From Sphingomonas pseudosanguinis (GTDB lineage: Bacteria > Pseudomonadota > Alphaproteobacteria > Sphingomonadales > Sphingomonadaceae), in assembly GCF_014196255.1 (NCBI RefSeq), contig NZ_JACIDH010000013.1, positions 26,215-90,214 on the forward strand: DNA of 64,000 nucleotides. The letters are read 5' to 3'. Below the pieces are notes generated by a model. It saw nothing but the letters and a program-made list of their open reading frames with translations, made no database searches and was not told where the DNA came from. Made by a program: the position numbers and the translations under genes. Below, in pieces: positions 52,280 through 61,788 of this stretch; positions within the stretch are counted from its first letter, which is position 1; every line of letters starts with the position of its first letter.

Positions 52280-53212
52280 TTATCCGATCAGCCGTTCCGC
52301 CGCCTGCCGCCCGGAAAGCCACGCGCTCTCCACCCTCGGCGCGATCAGCCAGTCGCCGCAGGCCGCCAGTCCGATCTCGGGGCGTGCATAGGCGCAGGTT
52401 CCCGCCTTGCCCGAGCGGGCGTAGCGCCAGCGATGCGCGGCCGCGTGGACAGGGGCGGGATGCGGTCCCGTCTGGTCCGCGAACGCTCGGCTTAGCGCCG
52501 CCACGACCGCCTCGCGATCATGCTCCAGATGCTGGCGCGACCAGTCGGCGGTCGCATGGATCGTCCAGGCCTCGCCGCCGTCATGGCCGGGCTTGGCGGG
52601 GTTTCGCGCGGCAATGTCGATCGGGGCGCCGACCTGCGGCAGGTCCGCCACCGCCAGCGGCGTGTCGAAGCCCAGCATCACCGTCCAGCATGGCGCGGAC
52701 GGATGCGCCCTGGCCAGGTCCGCCAGCGTCGGGTCGATCGGTGCGGCCAGATCGGCGGTCTGTTCGGCGGGCAGGGCGAGCACGGCGATGTCGAACGGCC
52801 CTTCCACCCCGTCGTCATGCGTGAACCGCCAGCCGTCCCGATCTTGCGCGATGGTGCGGATATGGCTCGACCATCGGACATCCCGCAGCCCGGCCATGTG
52901 CGCGACGATGCTGGCCATGGTGGGCAGCCCGACCCAGGCGTCCTCGCCGGCGGTGGGCCAGCGTGCGACGATACCCGCCCGCTCCCATTCGGCGACCTGC
53001 GTCCGGAAGGCCGGATCGCGCGCGGTCAGATATTGCGCGCCATAGTCGAAGACGAAGTCATGGCCCGCCGCCGATACGGGCTTGCTCGACATGCGTCCGC
53101 CCGGGCGGCGGCCCTTGTCTAACAGACGGACCGCATATCCCGCCGCCGCCAGTCGTGCGGCGCAGGCCAGTCCGGCGATACCCGCACCGATGATCCCTGC
53201 CGATCGTGTCAT
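52280..53212 (-). CDS. FAD/NAD(P)-dependent oxidoreductase, renalase-like
   Basis: 310 residues from ATG 53212 (MTRSAGIIGAGIAGLACAARLAAAGYAVRLLDKGRRPGGRM). The GxGxxG dinucleotide fold and the DKGRRPGGRMS signature fit small amine-oxidase/renalase-like flavoproteins of bacteria. The C-terminal part has ACGDWLIAPRVESAWLSGRQAAERL, the second FAD-binding motif. Substrate unknown. It faces clpS convergently and katG divergently. Confidence 0.85.
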   Translation of the reverse strand: MTRSAGIIGAGIAGLACAARLAAAGYAVRLLDKGRRPGGRMSSKPVSAAGHDFVFDYGAQYLTARDPAFRTQVAEWERAGIVARWPTAGEDAWVGLPTMASIVAHMAGLRDVRWSSHIRTIAQDRDGWRFTHDDGVEGPFDIAVLALPAEQTADLAAPIDPTLADLARAHPSAPCWTVMLGFDTPLAVADLPQVGAPIDIAARNPAKPGHDGGEAWTIHATADWSRQHLEHDREAVVAALSRAFADQTGPHPAPVHAAAHRWRYARSGKAGTCAYARPEIGLAACGDWLIAPRVESAWLSGRQAAERLIG

Positions 53213-53543
53213 ACGCCCTTTGCCCCCGCCATGCCCGTGGATGGACGAAGGTACGCGCGGTCGCGGCAAATGATCCGCATTCTTCGCCAAGCACCCACCT
53301 TGATCCATGATCATTTTTTGCCGGGCACGCCCCCAAAACGAGGATCAACCGCACGGCGGACACGTTGTAGCGCGCGAGAAGCGGCGGCTTTGCCCGCCTT
53401 TGAGTCAGGGCATGCCGCTATTTTCACCGCGCAGCACCGATCGCATGGGAACCGGGAAGGATGGGCATTGCCCTTCATCTTGCCCGCCTTTGCCGGCGGC
53501 CGCGCGATTTTCTTTCCCGCTATGGCGAGCATGAGGCGAAGGC
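53213..53543. other. Intergenic region upstream of katG
   Basis: 331 bases between divergent genes. Frames here are overlapping short shadows without protein-like composition. It should contain the katG promoter and any OxyR- or Fur-type site, but I could not identify a clear match. Confidence 0.4.
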
Positions 53544-55805
53544 ATGGAAGACTATAAGACGGTACTCGAAGGCAAGTGCCCCTTTGGCGGCGACCGCATC
53601 GGCGGCGCCTTCACCACGCCGCCGACGCTGGCCGACTGGTATCCCAACCGCCTGCGCGTCGAGCAGCTGCACCGCCACGGGCCGCGCGCCAATCCGCTGG
53701 GGGAGGATTTCGACTATCGCGCCGAATTCGCCAAGATCGACCTCGATGCGCTGAAAGCCGAGATCAAGCGCTTCCTGACCAGCTCGGTCGCGTGGTGGCC
53801 GTCCGACTATGGCAATTACGGGCCGCAGATGATCCGCATGTCGTGGCACTCGGCGGGCAGCTATCGCATCGCCGACGGGCGCGGCGGGGCGGGCGAGGCG
53901 ATGCAGCGTTTCGCGCCGATCAACAGCTGGTGGGACAATGGCAATGTCGACAAGTCGCGTCGCCTGCTCTGGCCGATCAAGCAGAAATATGGCGCAGGCC
54001 TGTCCTGGGCCGACCTGATCGTCCTGACCGGCAATTGCTCGCTCGAGATCATGGGGCTGCCGACCTATGGCTTCGGCGGCGGGCGCGAGGACGCATGGGA
54101 AGCGGACGACGCCACCTATTGGGGGCCCGAAGTCTTCGACATGACGAAAGTCGGATCGTTCGACGAGATGGTCAATCGCGACAAGCGTTGGCGGGGCCAG
54201 AATGGCGATGCGGATTACGATCTGGAGCAGCCGCTCGCCGCCTCGCACCAGTCGCTCATCTATGTGAACCCGGAAGGGCCCTATGCCAGCGGCGATCCGA
54301 TGGCCTCGGCGCGCGACATCCGCATCACCTTCACCCGCATGGCGATGAACGATGAGGAGACGGTGGCGCTGATCGCGGGCGGCCATGCCTTTGGCAAGAG
54401 CCACGGCATGGTGAAGGCCGACCGCATCGGCGCGCCGCCCGAGATCGCACCGATCGAGGAAATGGGCCTGGGCTGGCACAACCCGGAAGGCACCGGCAAT
54501 GCCGAGTTCACCATGACCAACGGCATCGAGGGCAGCTGGACTCAGAACCCGACCCAGTGGGACAACAGCTATCTCGAAAACCTACTGGGCCTGGAATGGG
54601 AACAGACGCGCAGTCCTGCGGGCGCGCTGCAATGGACGCCGGTCAGCGGTGACGCCCCGCGCACGCCGGATGCGCATATCGAGGGCAAGACCCACGCGCT
54701 GATGATGATGACCAGCGACATCGCGCTGAAGGTCGATCCGGTCTATCGCCCGATCTGCGAGCGCTTCCTCCATGATTTCGACTATTTCACCGAGCAGTTT
54801 TCCAAGGCGTGGTACAAGCTGACCCACCGCGACATGGGACCGCGCGAGCGCTATGTCGGGCCGGAGGTGACGATCGAGCCGGACCTGTTGTGGCAGGACC
54901 CGATCCCGACGCGCGATTACGAGCTGATCGACGGCGCCGACATCGCGCAGCTGAAGCAGCAGATCCTCGACAGCGGCCTGTCGGTGTCGGACCTGGCCTT
55001 CACCGCCTTTTCCGCCGCCGTCACCTACCGCGACAGCGACAAGCGCGGCGGTGCCAACGGTGCGCGCCTCGCGCTCGCCCCGCAAAAGGACTGGGCGGTC
55101 AATCGTCGTACCGTCCCCGTCATCGCCAAGCTCCGTGAGATCATGGGCGCGTTCAACGACGGCGCGAGTGGTGGCAAGCGCGTGTCGCTGGCCGATCTGA
55201 TCGTGCTGGGCGGCTGCGCGGCGGTGGAGAAGGCGGCGGCGGATGCGGGCGTGGCGTTGGAAGTGCCGTTCACCGCCGGGCGTCGTGACACCACCGATGA
55301 ACTGACCGATGCCGACAGCTTCGAATGGCTCAAGCCCGTGGTCGACGGCTTCCGCAACTATGTCGACGAGAACTTCGCCAAGGTGACGGCGGGCCGCGTC
55401 GCGCCCGAGGAGCTGTTCCTCGACAAGGCGGCGCTCTTGAAGCTGAGCGCCCCCGAATGGGTGGTGCTGACCGGCGGCCTGCGCGCGCTGGGGGCGAATT
55501 GGGACGAGAGCGAGGCGGGCGTGTTCACCGACCGGGTGGGCGTGCTGAGCAACGACTTCTTCCGCGTGCTGACCAGCATGGACTATGTCTGGACCAAGCA
55601 GGACGAGGGCGGCCTGCGCTTCACGCTCGACGACCGCGACAGCGGTGAGACGCGCTACACCGCCACGCGCAACGACCTGATCTTCGGGGCGAACTCACAG
55701 CTGCGCAACATCGCCGAATTCTATGCCGCCGAGGACGGCCATCCCCGCATGGTCCGCGACTTCGTGACGGTGTGGAACAAGGTGATGACCGCCGATCTTT
55801 TCTGA
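53544..55805 (+). CDS. katG: KatG, bifunctional catalase-peroxidase
   Basis: 753 residues, the usual KatG length. The distal haem pocket is RMSWH at 98-102 and the proximal ligand His281 is in [10 protein letters not shown]. The Met-Tyr-Trp adduct residues are expected at Trp101, Tyr240 (IYVNPEG) and Met266 (TRMAMND). The C-terminal duplicated, haem-free domain is present ([21 protein letters not shown]). It detoxifies hydrogen peroxide in the cytoplasm. No signal peptide. Confidence 0.97.
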   Translation: MEDYKTVLEGKCPFGGDRIGGAFTTPPTLADWYPNRLRVEQLHRHGPRANPLGEDFDYRAEFAKIDLDALKAEIKRFLTSSVAWWPSDYGNYGPQMIRMSWHSAGSYRIADGRGGAGEAMQRFAPINSWWDNGNVDKSRRLLWPIKQKYGAGLSWADLIVLTGNCSLEIMGLPTYGFGGGREDAWEADDATYWGPEVFDMTKVGSFDEMVNRDKRWRGQNGDADYDLEQPLAASHQSLIYVNPEGPYASGDPMASARDIRITFTRMAMNDEETVALIAGGHAFGKSHGMVKADRIGAPPEIAPIEEMGLGWHNPEGTGNAEFTMTNGIEGSWTQNPTQWDNSYLENLLGLEWEQTRSPAGALQWTPVSGDAPRTPDAHIEGKTHALMMMTSDIALKVDPVYRPICERFLHDFDYFTEQFSKAWYKLTHRDMGPRERYVGPEVTIEPDLLWQDPIPTRDYELIDGADIAQLKQQILDSGLSVSDLAFTAFSAAVTYRDSDKRGGANGARLALAPQKDWAVNRRTVPVIAKLREIMGAFNDGASGGKRVSLADLIVLGGCAAVEKAAADAGVALEVPFTAGRRDTTDELTDADSFEWLKPVVDGFRNYVDENFAKVTAGRVAPEELFLDKAALLKLSAPEWVVLTGGLRALGANWDESEAGVFTDRVGVLSNDFFRVLTSMDYVWTKQDEGGLRFTLDDRDSGETRYTATRNDLIFGANSQLRNIAEFYAAEDGHPRMVRDFVTVWNKVMTADLF

Positions 55806-55866
55806 TGGCGATGGGGGCGATCCGATTCGGGCCGCCCCGACCATCGGCGGAGGCGATCTGGCGCGG

Positions 55867-56208
55867 GTGACGGTCTGGTATGACGGCGGCTGCCCGCTGT
55901 GTCGGCGCGAGATCGTGGCGATGCGGCGGCTGGATCGTCGCGGACGGATCGCATTCATCGATGTCGACCGGAATGACGGCGGCACCTGTCCGATCAATCG
56001 GGCCGCGCTGCTCGCGCGCTTCCATGCGCGGGAGGATGACGTGATGCTGTCGGGTGCGGCGGCCTTCGCCGCGATGTGGCGCGCGATCCCGCTGCTGCGC
56101 CCCTTGGGACTGCTGGCCCGGCACCGTCCGGTGCTGGCGCTATTGGAGCAGGGCTATCGCCTGTTCCTGCGCGCGCGTCCGACCCTGCAACGCTGGGCCA
56201 GGCATTAG
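55867..56208 (+). CDS. DCC-family thiol-disulfide oxidoreductase (DUF393)
   Basis: 113 residues from GTG 55867 (TVWYDGGCPLCRREIVAMRRLD). The DxxCPxC motif (Cys9 and Cys12) is the DUF393/DCC signature. C-terminal helices include AFAAMWRAIPLLRPLGLLARHRPVLALLEQGYRLFL. These small proteins are thought to catalyse thiol-disulfide exchange. It lies 61 bases after katG and may be co-transcribed with it. Confidence 0.82.
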   Translation: MTVWYDGGCPLCRREIVAMRRLDRRGRIAFIDVDRNDGGTCPINRAALLARFHAREDDVMLSGAAAFAAMWRAIPLLRPLGLLARHRPVLALLEQGYRLFLRARPTLQRWARH

Positions 56209-56232
56209 AGAAGGATGACATGAGGTGGATTC

Positions 56233-56307
56233 GTCATTGCGAGCGTAGCGAAGCAATCCAGTGTCCAGGCAAGACGCTCTGGATTGCTTCGCTACGCTCG
56301 CAATGAC
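56233..56307. repeat. 29-base perfect inverted repeat
   Basis: The 29-base arms at 56233-56261 (starting GTCATTGCGAGCG) and 56279-56307 are exact reverse complements around a 17-base loop. It lies between convergent genes and could terminate transcription from both sides. Its length and perfection point to a REP-like mobile repeat of sphingomonads. Confidence 0.8.
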
Positions 56308-56336
56308 GGCTTGGGTCAAACTGACGTTATCCCGCT

Positions 56337-57077
56337 CTAGCGCGCGGCGGGCAGCCAGCTCAGGTCCAGCCCCTCGAACCGGTCGACATAGCGCGCCTCG
56401 TTCACCAGCCGCGCCTCGTCGAGCAGCTGGACACGCCCGCCCTTGCGGGTGATCAGCCCTTCCTCCTCCAGCTGGCGCAGCATTCGGTTCACATGCACCG
56501 CCGTCAGGCCGATCGCATCGCCCATCTCCTCCTGCGTCAGCCCCAGCGCGAAGGAATCGCCGACCTCCACCCCCGCCTGGCGCATCTGGGCGCGCAGCGA
56601 CAGGAGCAGCGTCGCGACCCGCTCGCGTGCCGAGGTGCGGCCCAGCCCCGCCAGCCGGTCGGTGGTGATCACCCGCTCGATCTGGTTGAGGACGAGGAGC
56701 AGGCTCATCAGCCGGGGATGATCCTCCGCCAGCCGCGCCATTTGCGCGCGTTCGAAGGCGCAGACGACCGAATGGGCCACCGCGACCACCGTGTCGAGCG
56801 ATCGGCCATAGACCAGCGCGGACAGCGCGAAGAGGTCGCCGGGATACAGGAAGCGGACGATCTGCCGGCTGCCATCGTCGAGCAGGACATAGCACATCAG
56901 CACACCCTGCTGGACCACGAACAGCTCGTCGTTGCGCGCATGCTCGTCCATCAGCACCGCGCCCCGCCGGAGCGACCGGGGCCGCTCCTCGAACCGGGCC
57001 AGCGTCTGGCGTTCGGCCGGGGTCAGCGTGATCCATTTGTCGAGGCGATCCGCAAGTCCGCTTTTTGACACTGACAC
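56337..57077 (-). CDS. Crp/Fnr-family transcriptional regulator
   Basis: 246 residues from GTG 57077, with GGAG seven bases upstream. The cyclic-nucleotide-like beta-roll covers residues 25-140 (VLMDEHARNDELFVVQQGVLMCYVLLDDGSRQIVRFLYPGDLFAL). The C-terminal HTH is LTQEEMGDAIGLTAVHVNRMLRQLEEEGLITRKGGRVQLLD. There are no N-terminal cysteines for an iron-sulfur cluster, so it is not an oxygen-sensing Fnr. It is divergent from murA with an Fnr-like palindrome between them. Ligand unknown. Confidence 0.88.
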   Translation of the reverse strand: MSVSKSGLADRLDKWITLTPAERQTLARFEERPRSLRRGAVLMDEHARNDELFVVQQGVLMCYVLLDDGSRQIVRFLYPGDLFALSALVYGRSLDTVVAVAHSVVCAFERAQMARLAEDHPRLMSLLLVLNQIERVITTDRLAGLGRTSARERVATLLLSLRAQMRQAGVEVGDSFALGLTQEEMGDAIGLTAVHVNRMLRQLEEEGLITRKGGRVQLLDEARLVNEARYVDRFEGLDLSWLPAAR

Positions 57078-57128
57078 TCCATTTCAACAGCGGATGCGTG
57101 CCTTAGCCACGGAGGACACGGCGACGCA

Positions 57129-57142
57129 TTAATATCGATCAA
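57129..57142. promoter_or_regulatory. Crp/Fnr-like binding site between the regulator and murA
   Basis: TTAAT-ATCG-ATCAA differs by one base from the TTGAT-N4-ATCAA family consensus. It lies 52 bases upstream of the regulator gene, so autoregulation is plausible. Confidence 0.4.
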
Positions 57143-57274
57143 CCGGCCCTTTTCGCGCGTACGGGCGCGATTTCGCGAACCGGTCCGGCCGCCGTCACGG
57201 GCCGGCGGATTGCGGGGGCAAAAGCGTGTGCCACCCTTGGCGGTGGCGCGTGCGTCCGCTAGGAGGGCCGGTCT

Positions 57275-58555
57275 ATGGACCGTATCCTCATTCGCGGCGG
57301 CAACCGGCTGTCGGGCCGCCTGAAAATCTCGGGCGCGAAGAACGCCGCGCTCACCCTGATGCCTTGCGCGATCCTGACCGACGAACCGGTCACGCTGCGC
57401 AACCTGCCGCGCCTCGCCGACGTCGACGGCTTTGGCCATCTGCTCAACCAGATCGGCGCGTCGACGCGGGTCGAGGGCACGCGTCCGGAGGATTTCGGCC
57501 GGGTCATGACGATCCGCGCGGGGCAGCTCTTCTCGACCGAGGCGCCCTATGACATTGTGCGCAAGATGCGCGCATCGATCCTGGTGCTCGGCCCCATCCT
57601 GGCGCGCATGGGCGAAGCGCGGGTGTCGCTGCCCGGCGGCTGCGCGATCGGCAACCGCCCGATCGACCTGCACCTGAAGGCGCTGGAGGCGCTGGGCGCC
57701 GAGATCGAGCTGACCGCCGGTTACGTCAAGGCCAGCGCGCCGGGCGGCCGCTTGCCTGGTGGACGCTATACCTTCCCGGTGGTGTCGGTCGGCGCGACCG
57801 AGAATGCGCTGATGGCCGCCGTCACGGCCAAGGGCACCTCGGTGCTGGGCAATGCGGCGCGCGAGCCCGAGATTGTCGACCTGTGCCGGTTGCTGATCGC
57901 GATGGGCGCGCGGATCGACGGCGTCGGCACCGAGACGCTGACCATCGAGGGTGTCGATCGGCTGCACGGCGCGACCTATTCGGTGATGCCCGACCGGATC
58001 GAGGCGGGCTCCTATGCCTGTGCCGCGGCGATCACCGGCGGCGATCTGGAGCTGGTCGGCGCCTGTGCCGAGGACATGCGCGCGACGCTGGCTGCGCTGA
58101 CCGAGGCGGGCGTCACCGTCGAGGAGAAGCGCGATTCGATCCGCGTCACCGCGCACGGCCCGCTCCAGCCGCTGACCCTGTCGACCGCGCCCTATCCGGG
58201 CTTCGCCACCGACATGCAGGCGCAGTTCATGGCGATGCTGTGCAAGGCGGGGGGCACCAGCACCCTGACCGAGACGATCTTCGAGAACCGCTACATGCAC
58301 GTGCCCGAGCTGGCGCGGATGGGCGCGGACATCCAGGTCCATGGCCGCACCGCGATGGTGAAGGGCGTCGACAAGCTGACCGGCGCGCCGGTGATGGCGA
58401 CGGACCTGCGCGCCTCGATGAGCCTGATCCTGGCCGGTCTGGCAGCGGAAGGCGAGACGTCGGTCAGCCGCGTGTACCACCTCGACCGTGGTTATGAGCG
58501 GTTGGAAGAAAAGCTGTCGGCCGTCGGCGCGGACATCGAGCGCGTCGGGGATTAA
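57275..58555 (+). CDS. murA: MurA, UDP-N-acetylglucosamine 1-carboxyvinyltransferase
   Basis: 426 residues. It catalyses the first committed step of peptidoglycan synthesis, adding enolpyruvate from PEP to UDP-GlcNAc. Lys22-Asn23 (SGAKNAAL) and the catalytic Cys123 in [16 protein letters not shown] are present; the cysteine is the fosfomycin target. [20 protein letters not shown] and the C-terminal [17 protein letters not shown] are conserved. A GGAGGG ribosome-binding site is at about 57262-57267. Confidence 0.97.
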   Translation: MDRILIRGGNRLSGRLKISGAKNAALTLMPCAILTDEPVTLRNLPRLADVDGFGHLLNQIGASTRVEGTRPEDFGRVMTIRAGQLFSTEAPYDIVRKMRASILVLGPILARMGEARVSLPGGCAIGNRPIDLHLKALEALGAEIELTAGYVKASAPGGRLPGGRYTFPVVSVGATENALMAAVTAKGTSVLGNAAREPEIVDLCRLLIAMGARIDGVGTETLTIEGVDRLHGATYSVMPDRIEAGSYACAAAITGGDLELVGACAEDMRATLAALTEAGVTVEEKRDSIRVTAHGPLQPLTLSTAPYPGFATDMQAQFMAMLCKAGGTSTLTETIFENRYMHVPELARMGADIQVHGRTAMVKGVDKLTGAPVMATDLRASMSLILAGLAAEGETSVSRVYHLDRGYERLEEKLSAVGADIERVGD

Positions 58556-58566
58556 GGGCACATCCA

Positions 58567-58657
58567 CCCTCACCCTTCCGGTGCTTCGCACCTCCCTCCC
58601 TCTCCCAGCGGGAGAGGGAAGGGGCCCGCCCGCGTTAGCGGGTGGGAAGGGTGAGGG
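58567..58657. repeat. GC-rich inverted repeat between murA and the ligase gene
   Basis: Outer arms CCCTCACCCTTCC (58567-58579) and GGAAGGGTGAGGG (58645-58657) pair exactly, with an inner CCCTCTCCC-AGC-GGGAGAGGG hairpin. It lies between convergent genes and may act as a two-sided transcription barrier. Confidence 0.65.
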
Positions 58658-58693
58658 CGGTATCTGCGGGGCCTTCGAAGAGGCCTTCCAGCC

Positions 58694-60286
58694 CTACGTC
58701 ACCAACCGTTTCAACGTCTCCACCCGGTCCGCCTCGGCGGCGGGTTTGTCGGTGCGGATGCGGGCGATGCGGGGGAAGCGCATGGCGACGCCGGATTTGT
58801 GCCGCTTCGACTCGTGGATCGAATCGAATGCGATCTCCAGCACCAGCGTCTTTTCCACCTCGCGCACCGGGCCGAAGCGGTGGACGGTATGCGCACGCAC
58901 GAACCGATCGAGCTGGCGCAGTTCCTCGTCGGTGATCCCGGAATAGGCCTTGCCGACGGGCAGCAACTCGCCCTCCTCGGTCCAGCAGCCGAAGGTATAG
59001 TCGCTATAATAGCTCGACCGGCGGCCATTGCCGCGTTGGGCATACATCATCACACAATCGGCGGTCAGCGGGTCGCGCTTCCATTTGTACCACAGGCCGA
59101 CGCGCCGCCCGCCGCTATAGGGAGAATCTCGCCGCTTGAGCATCACGCCCTCGATCGCCGCGTCGCGGGCGGTGGCGCGTAAGGCTTCGAGGGCGGTGAA
59201 ATCCTCCGCCTCGATCACCGCGCTGACGTCGAACCGGTCGGGATCGAGTTTGGCGGCGAAAGCCTCCAACCGCTGCCGCCGCTCGGTCCAGGGGAGGGCG
59301 CGCACATCCTCGGTCCCGTCGACCAATATGTCATAGAGCCGGACGAAGGCGGGATAATCGGCCAGCATCTTCGCCGACACCGTCTTGCGCCCGAGGCGTT
59401 GCTGGAGCGCGTTGAAGCTGGCGGCGCCCCCGCCATCCTCCAGCGTGCCGCCCTGATGCTCGCCCTTGACCAGCAGCTCGCCATCGACTGCACCGACCTT
59501 ATCGAAGGCGCTGGCGACATCGGGAAAGGCGTGGGTCACGTCGTCGCCGGTGCGGCTATAGAGTCGCGTCTGGCCCGCGACATGGACGATCTGCACCCGG
59601 ATGCCGTCCCATTTCCATTCGGCGGCATAGTCGGTCAGGTCGACCCGCAGATCCTCCAGCGGATGCGCGAGCATGAAGGGGCGGAAGACCGGCACATCGG
59701 CGGGTGTCGGCTGCGCGCCGGTGCCCTCGCCCCAGGCGAAGAGTTCGGCATAGGGCGGCGACAGGCCGTGCCAGACCTCTTCCACCGCCTCGACATCCAA
59801 CCCGAAATATTGCGCGAAGGCGGTCTTGGCGAGACGGGCGGACAGGCCGATGCGCAGGCCCCCGGTCGCCATCTTGAGCAGCGCGAACCGCTCCTCCGCC
59901 GTCATCCGGTCGAGCATGTCGGCCAGCACGGCGGGTGCGTCCGAGCGCGACAGGTGCCGCAACCGCTCCACTACCGCGCTGACCGACAATGGCATGGGGT
60001 CGAGCGGGCGTTCGGGTGCGGGCCAAAGCAGAGCGACCGTCTCGGCCGTGTCGCCGACATAGTCGCGGCTCATGCGGAACAACACGGGGTCGATCCGCTG
60101 CTCGATCAGCGCGCGGATCAGCGCGGGCTTGACGCCCGGCAGGTCGAGATCGCCCGTCAACGCCGCCATCGCCCAACCCCGGTCGGGATCGGGCGTGGCG
60201 GCGAGGTAATCCGCGACCAGCTTCAGCTTGGCATTGCGCGAGCGCGTATAGATCAGCGCATCGAGCAGGGCCGCGAAGTCGCGCAT
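58694..60286 (-). CDS. ATP-dependent DNA ligase
   Basis: 530 residues. The nucleotidyltransferase motif I is KWDG at 225-228 with Lys225 as the AMP acceptor. Further motifs are seen: YSRTGDDVTHAFPD, VDGELLVKG, EGVMLKRRDSPYSGGRRVGLWYKWKRD. The N-terminal DNA-binding domain (TPDPDRGWAMAALTGDL, RIGLSARLAKTAFAQYF) and C-terminal OB domain (ADCVMMYAQRGNGRRSSYYSDYTFG) match the bacterial ligase subgroup that usually travels with a ligase-associated helicase, nuclease and exonuclease. Those partners are not seen here. Confidence 0.9.
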   Translation of the reverse strand: MRDFAALLDALIYTRSRNAKLKLVADYLAATPDPDRGWAMAALTGDLDLPGVKPALIRALIEQRIDPVLFRMSRDYVGDTAETVALLWPAPERPLDPMPLSVSAVVERLRHLSRSDAPAVLADMLDRMTAEERFALLKMATGGLRIGLSARLAKTAFAQYFGLDVEAVEEVWHGLSPPYAELFAWGEGTGAQPTPADVPVFRPFMLAHPLEDLRVDLTDYAAEWKWDGIRVQIVHVAGQTRLYSRTGDDVTHAFPDVASAFDKVGAVDGELLVKGEHQGGTLEDGGGAASFNALQQRLGRKTVSAKMLADYPAFVRLYDILVDGTEDVRALPWTERRQRLEAFAAKLDPDRFDVSAVIEAEDFTALEALRATARDAAIEGVMLKRRDSPYSGGRRVGLWYKWKRDPLTADCVMMYAQRGNGRRSSYYSDYTFGCWTEEGELLPVGKAYSGITDEELRQLDRFVRAHTVHRFGPVREVEKTLVLEIAFDSIHESKRHKSGVAMRFPRIARIRTDKPAAEADRVETLKRLVT

Positions 60287-60293
60287 CGACGCG

Positions 60294-60479
60294 TCAGTCG
60301 ATCGCGTTCTTCACCGACTTGCCCGCGACCAGCCCGAGCACCAGGAAGATCACGAACAGCGCGATCGCGATGAAGAACAGGATCTTGGCGATCCCGACGA
60401 ACGCGCCGCCAATGCCACCAAAGCCGAGCGCACCCAGCACGAGGCCGGCGACGAGAAAGATGATGGCGAGCTTGAGCAT
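60294..60479 (-). CDS. DUF1328 small membrane protein
   Basis: 61 residues ([50 protein letters not shown]). Two hydrophobic helices joined by a Gly-rich turn are the DUF1328/YtjA signature. Seven bases separate it from the ligase gene downstream. Function unknown; members are often stress induced. Confidence 0.88.
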   Translation of the reverse strand: MLKLAIIFLVAGLVLGALGFGGIGGAFVGIAKILFFIAIALFVIFLVLGLVAGKSVKNAID

Positions 60480-60546
60480 GGGGCAATCCTCCTGACCTGA
60501 TAGGAGGGTAACCGGCGGGGAGGGTTGCTGTTCCGCTTACGGATCG

Positions 60547-60978
60547 TCAGAACGCCAGCGGATGCAGATCGGGTTCGGCCCAGTTCCGGCGCGCCGCCAC
60601 GCTGAACAGGATCTCGCGGCTCCAATGGGCGAGAAGCCAATCCGGACTGCCGAGGCGAGAGGTCATCAGCGCGGCATGGACGATATGCAGGGGCACCGTT
60701 TCCGCATGGCCGGCAAGGCAGAATGCGGCACCGCGCATCGATGCCAATGTGATCGTGTGATGATAGCCGCTCGTGTCGGTGTTCGCGATATGGGTTGCTT
60801 CGTTATATCGGGTGATGAGCGCTCGTATTGCGTCTGCCTTGGCCAAGTCTGGGCGATGGCGGCATAGCCAAAGCGCCGCGGCGAAGTGACCCGCATGGGT
60901 CCATTCGCTTTTGGGCAAGGTATGATCGATCAAGCCGGATGCCACATGCTCGATGGCGTCGTCGTCGGTAAAATACAT
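60547..60978 (-). CDS. Conserved hypothetical protein
   Basis: 143 residues from ATG 60978 (MYFTDDDAIEHVASGLIDHTLPKSEWTHAGHFAAALWLCRHRP). Conserved-looking His/Trp/Asn residues (EWTHAGHF, NEATHIAN, GYHHTITLASM) suggest a helical, possibly metal-binding protein. An ATG at 61014, one base after the T-tract of the upstream terminator, is the alternative start. No family name is recalled. Confidence 0.65.
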   Translation of the reverse strand: MYFTDDDAIEHVASGLIDHTLPKSEWTHAGHFAAALWLCRHRPDLAKADAIRALITRYNEATHIANTDTSGYHHTITLASMRGAAFCLAGHAETVPLHIVHAALMTSRLGSPDWLLAHWSREILFSVAARRNWAEPDLHPLAF

Positions 60979-61014
60979 GGCCTTATTGTCCTTGGGAAAA
61001 GGCCCAACCGGCAT

Positions 61015-61039
61015 AAAAAACCCCGCCGATTGGGCGGGG
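61015..61039 (-). terminator. Strong rho-independent terminator
   Basis: On the minus strand CCCCGCC-CAAT-CGGCGGGG (seven-base stem) is followed by six T residues. It sits between the candidate leaderless small transcript and the hypothetical gene at 60547-60978, so it would end or attenuate transcription of that region. Confidence 0.85.
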
Positions 61040-61067
61040 TGGTCAGCATCGGACTGATGAATAGGGT

Positions 61068-61154
61068 TCAGCTATCCCATGAGCCGAGCGCGCGCACAGA
61101 CACCGCCGTCAGATTGCGGCGATCGTGTTGGGTCGGAGCGAATGCGCGGTTCAT
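61068..61154 (-). ncRNA. Candidate leaderless 28-codon ORF or ~140-nt small RNA
   Basis: A near-consensus promoter (61161-61189) would start transcription exactly at the A of an ATG at 61154. The frame gives MNRAFAPTQHDRRNLTAVSV plus eight residues and stops at 61068, 29 bases before a strong terminator. The whole unit (61154-61015) could be a leaderless peptide mRNA, an attenuator leader for the downstream gene, or a structured sRNA. No match to a known RNA family is recognised. Confidence 0.45.
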
Positions 61155-61160
61155 GGGCCG

Positions 61161-61189
61161 ATTTTACGGTTTTGCAATTTCGCCATCAA
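61161..61189 (-). promoter_or_regulatory. Sigma-70-like promoter
   Basis: Minus strand: -35 TTGATG (61189-61184), exactly 17 bases, then -10 TAAAAT (61166-61161). Four and five of six bases match the consensus, and the predicted start is at about 61154. Confidence 0.6.
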
Positions 61190-61355
61190 GCCGGTTTTCG
61201 TGCCAAACGAGACGCAGAGAAAGGCCCCCTTTTGCGCCCTGCGGGACGTTATCGGGTCCTGCCATGCACATGCGGGTTGGCCTAGGCAACGGCATAACCG
61301 CACGGCCGGGCGATACCGCGCGCCGCTATACGCTACGTGCGTGATGGCGTGCGTG

Positions 61356-61688
61356 TCAGGCGAGTCGCTGCGGTGTCGGGTCGCCACGTTCCTCGATAAG
61401 CTGCGCACGGGCAGTCGCGAGGCATTCGGCATAATGGACGCGCACGGCATCCAGGGGCACGCCCGACAGGGCTGACAGGCGTTCCAGCGTCGCCTGTTCA
61501 GTCAGCGTCGCCACGATGCCGGCTGCGATGTTGTCCGACAGGCCCAGGATCTGCACCACATTCCTGGTCGCGCGCGAGCGCTGGCGGAATTCGAAATCCA
61601 TCAGCCGCGCCGATTCGAACTCTTCCTTTTTCCGAAAGGCGCGGCCGAGATCGAAGACCATGATCTTGATATAGGGGGAGCCGGTCAT
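61356..61688 (-). CDS. Conserved hypothetical protein
   Basis: 110 residues (MTGSPYIKIMVFDLGRAFRKKEEFESARLMDFEFRQRSRATRNVVQILGLSDNIAAGIVATL). It is mostly helical and charged, without membrane segments. A second ATG at 61661 would give a cleaner start (MVFDLGRAF). Not assigned to a family. It is flanked by terminators on both sides, so it is probably monocistronic. Confidence 0.6.
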   Translation of the reverse strand: MTGSPYIKIMVFDLGRAFRKKEEFESARLMDFEFRQRSRATRNVVQILGLSDNIAAGIVATLTEQATLERLSALSGVPLDAVRVHYAECLATARAQLIEERGDPTPQRLA

Positions 61689-61736
61689 CGGGAAAAGCCG
61701 GCGGTATCGCCCGGTTCTCCCGGCAAGGCGGATATG

Positions 61737-61763
61737 AAAAAGCCCCGGCTCTCACCGAGGCTT
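61737..61763 (-). terminator. Terminator downstream of dps
   Basis: AAAAGCC and GGCTTTT arms enclose a CGG/CCG inner stem; on the minus strand the hairpin is followed by TTTTTC. It begins 26 bases after the dps stop. The symmetric A/T tails could make it work in both directions. Confidence 0.8.
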
Positions 61764-61788
61764 TTCCTGCGTCATCGAGCGGGCCGAA

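Noticed and set aside
61015..61154. Classic amino-acid attenuator
   Set aside because: The 28-codon frame lacks a run of one amino acid (only one Trp) and the downstream gene is not biosynthetic; kept only as a general leader or sRNA candidate.
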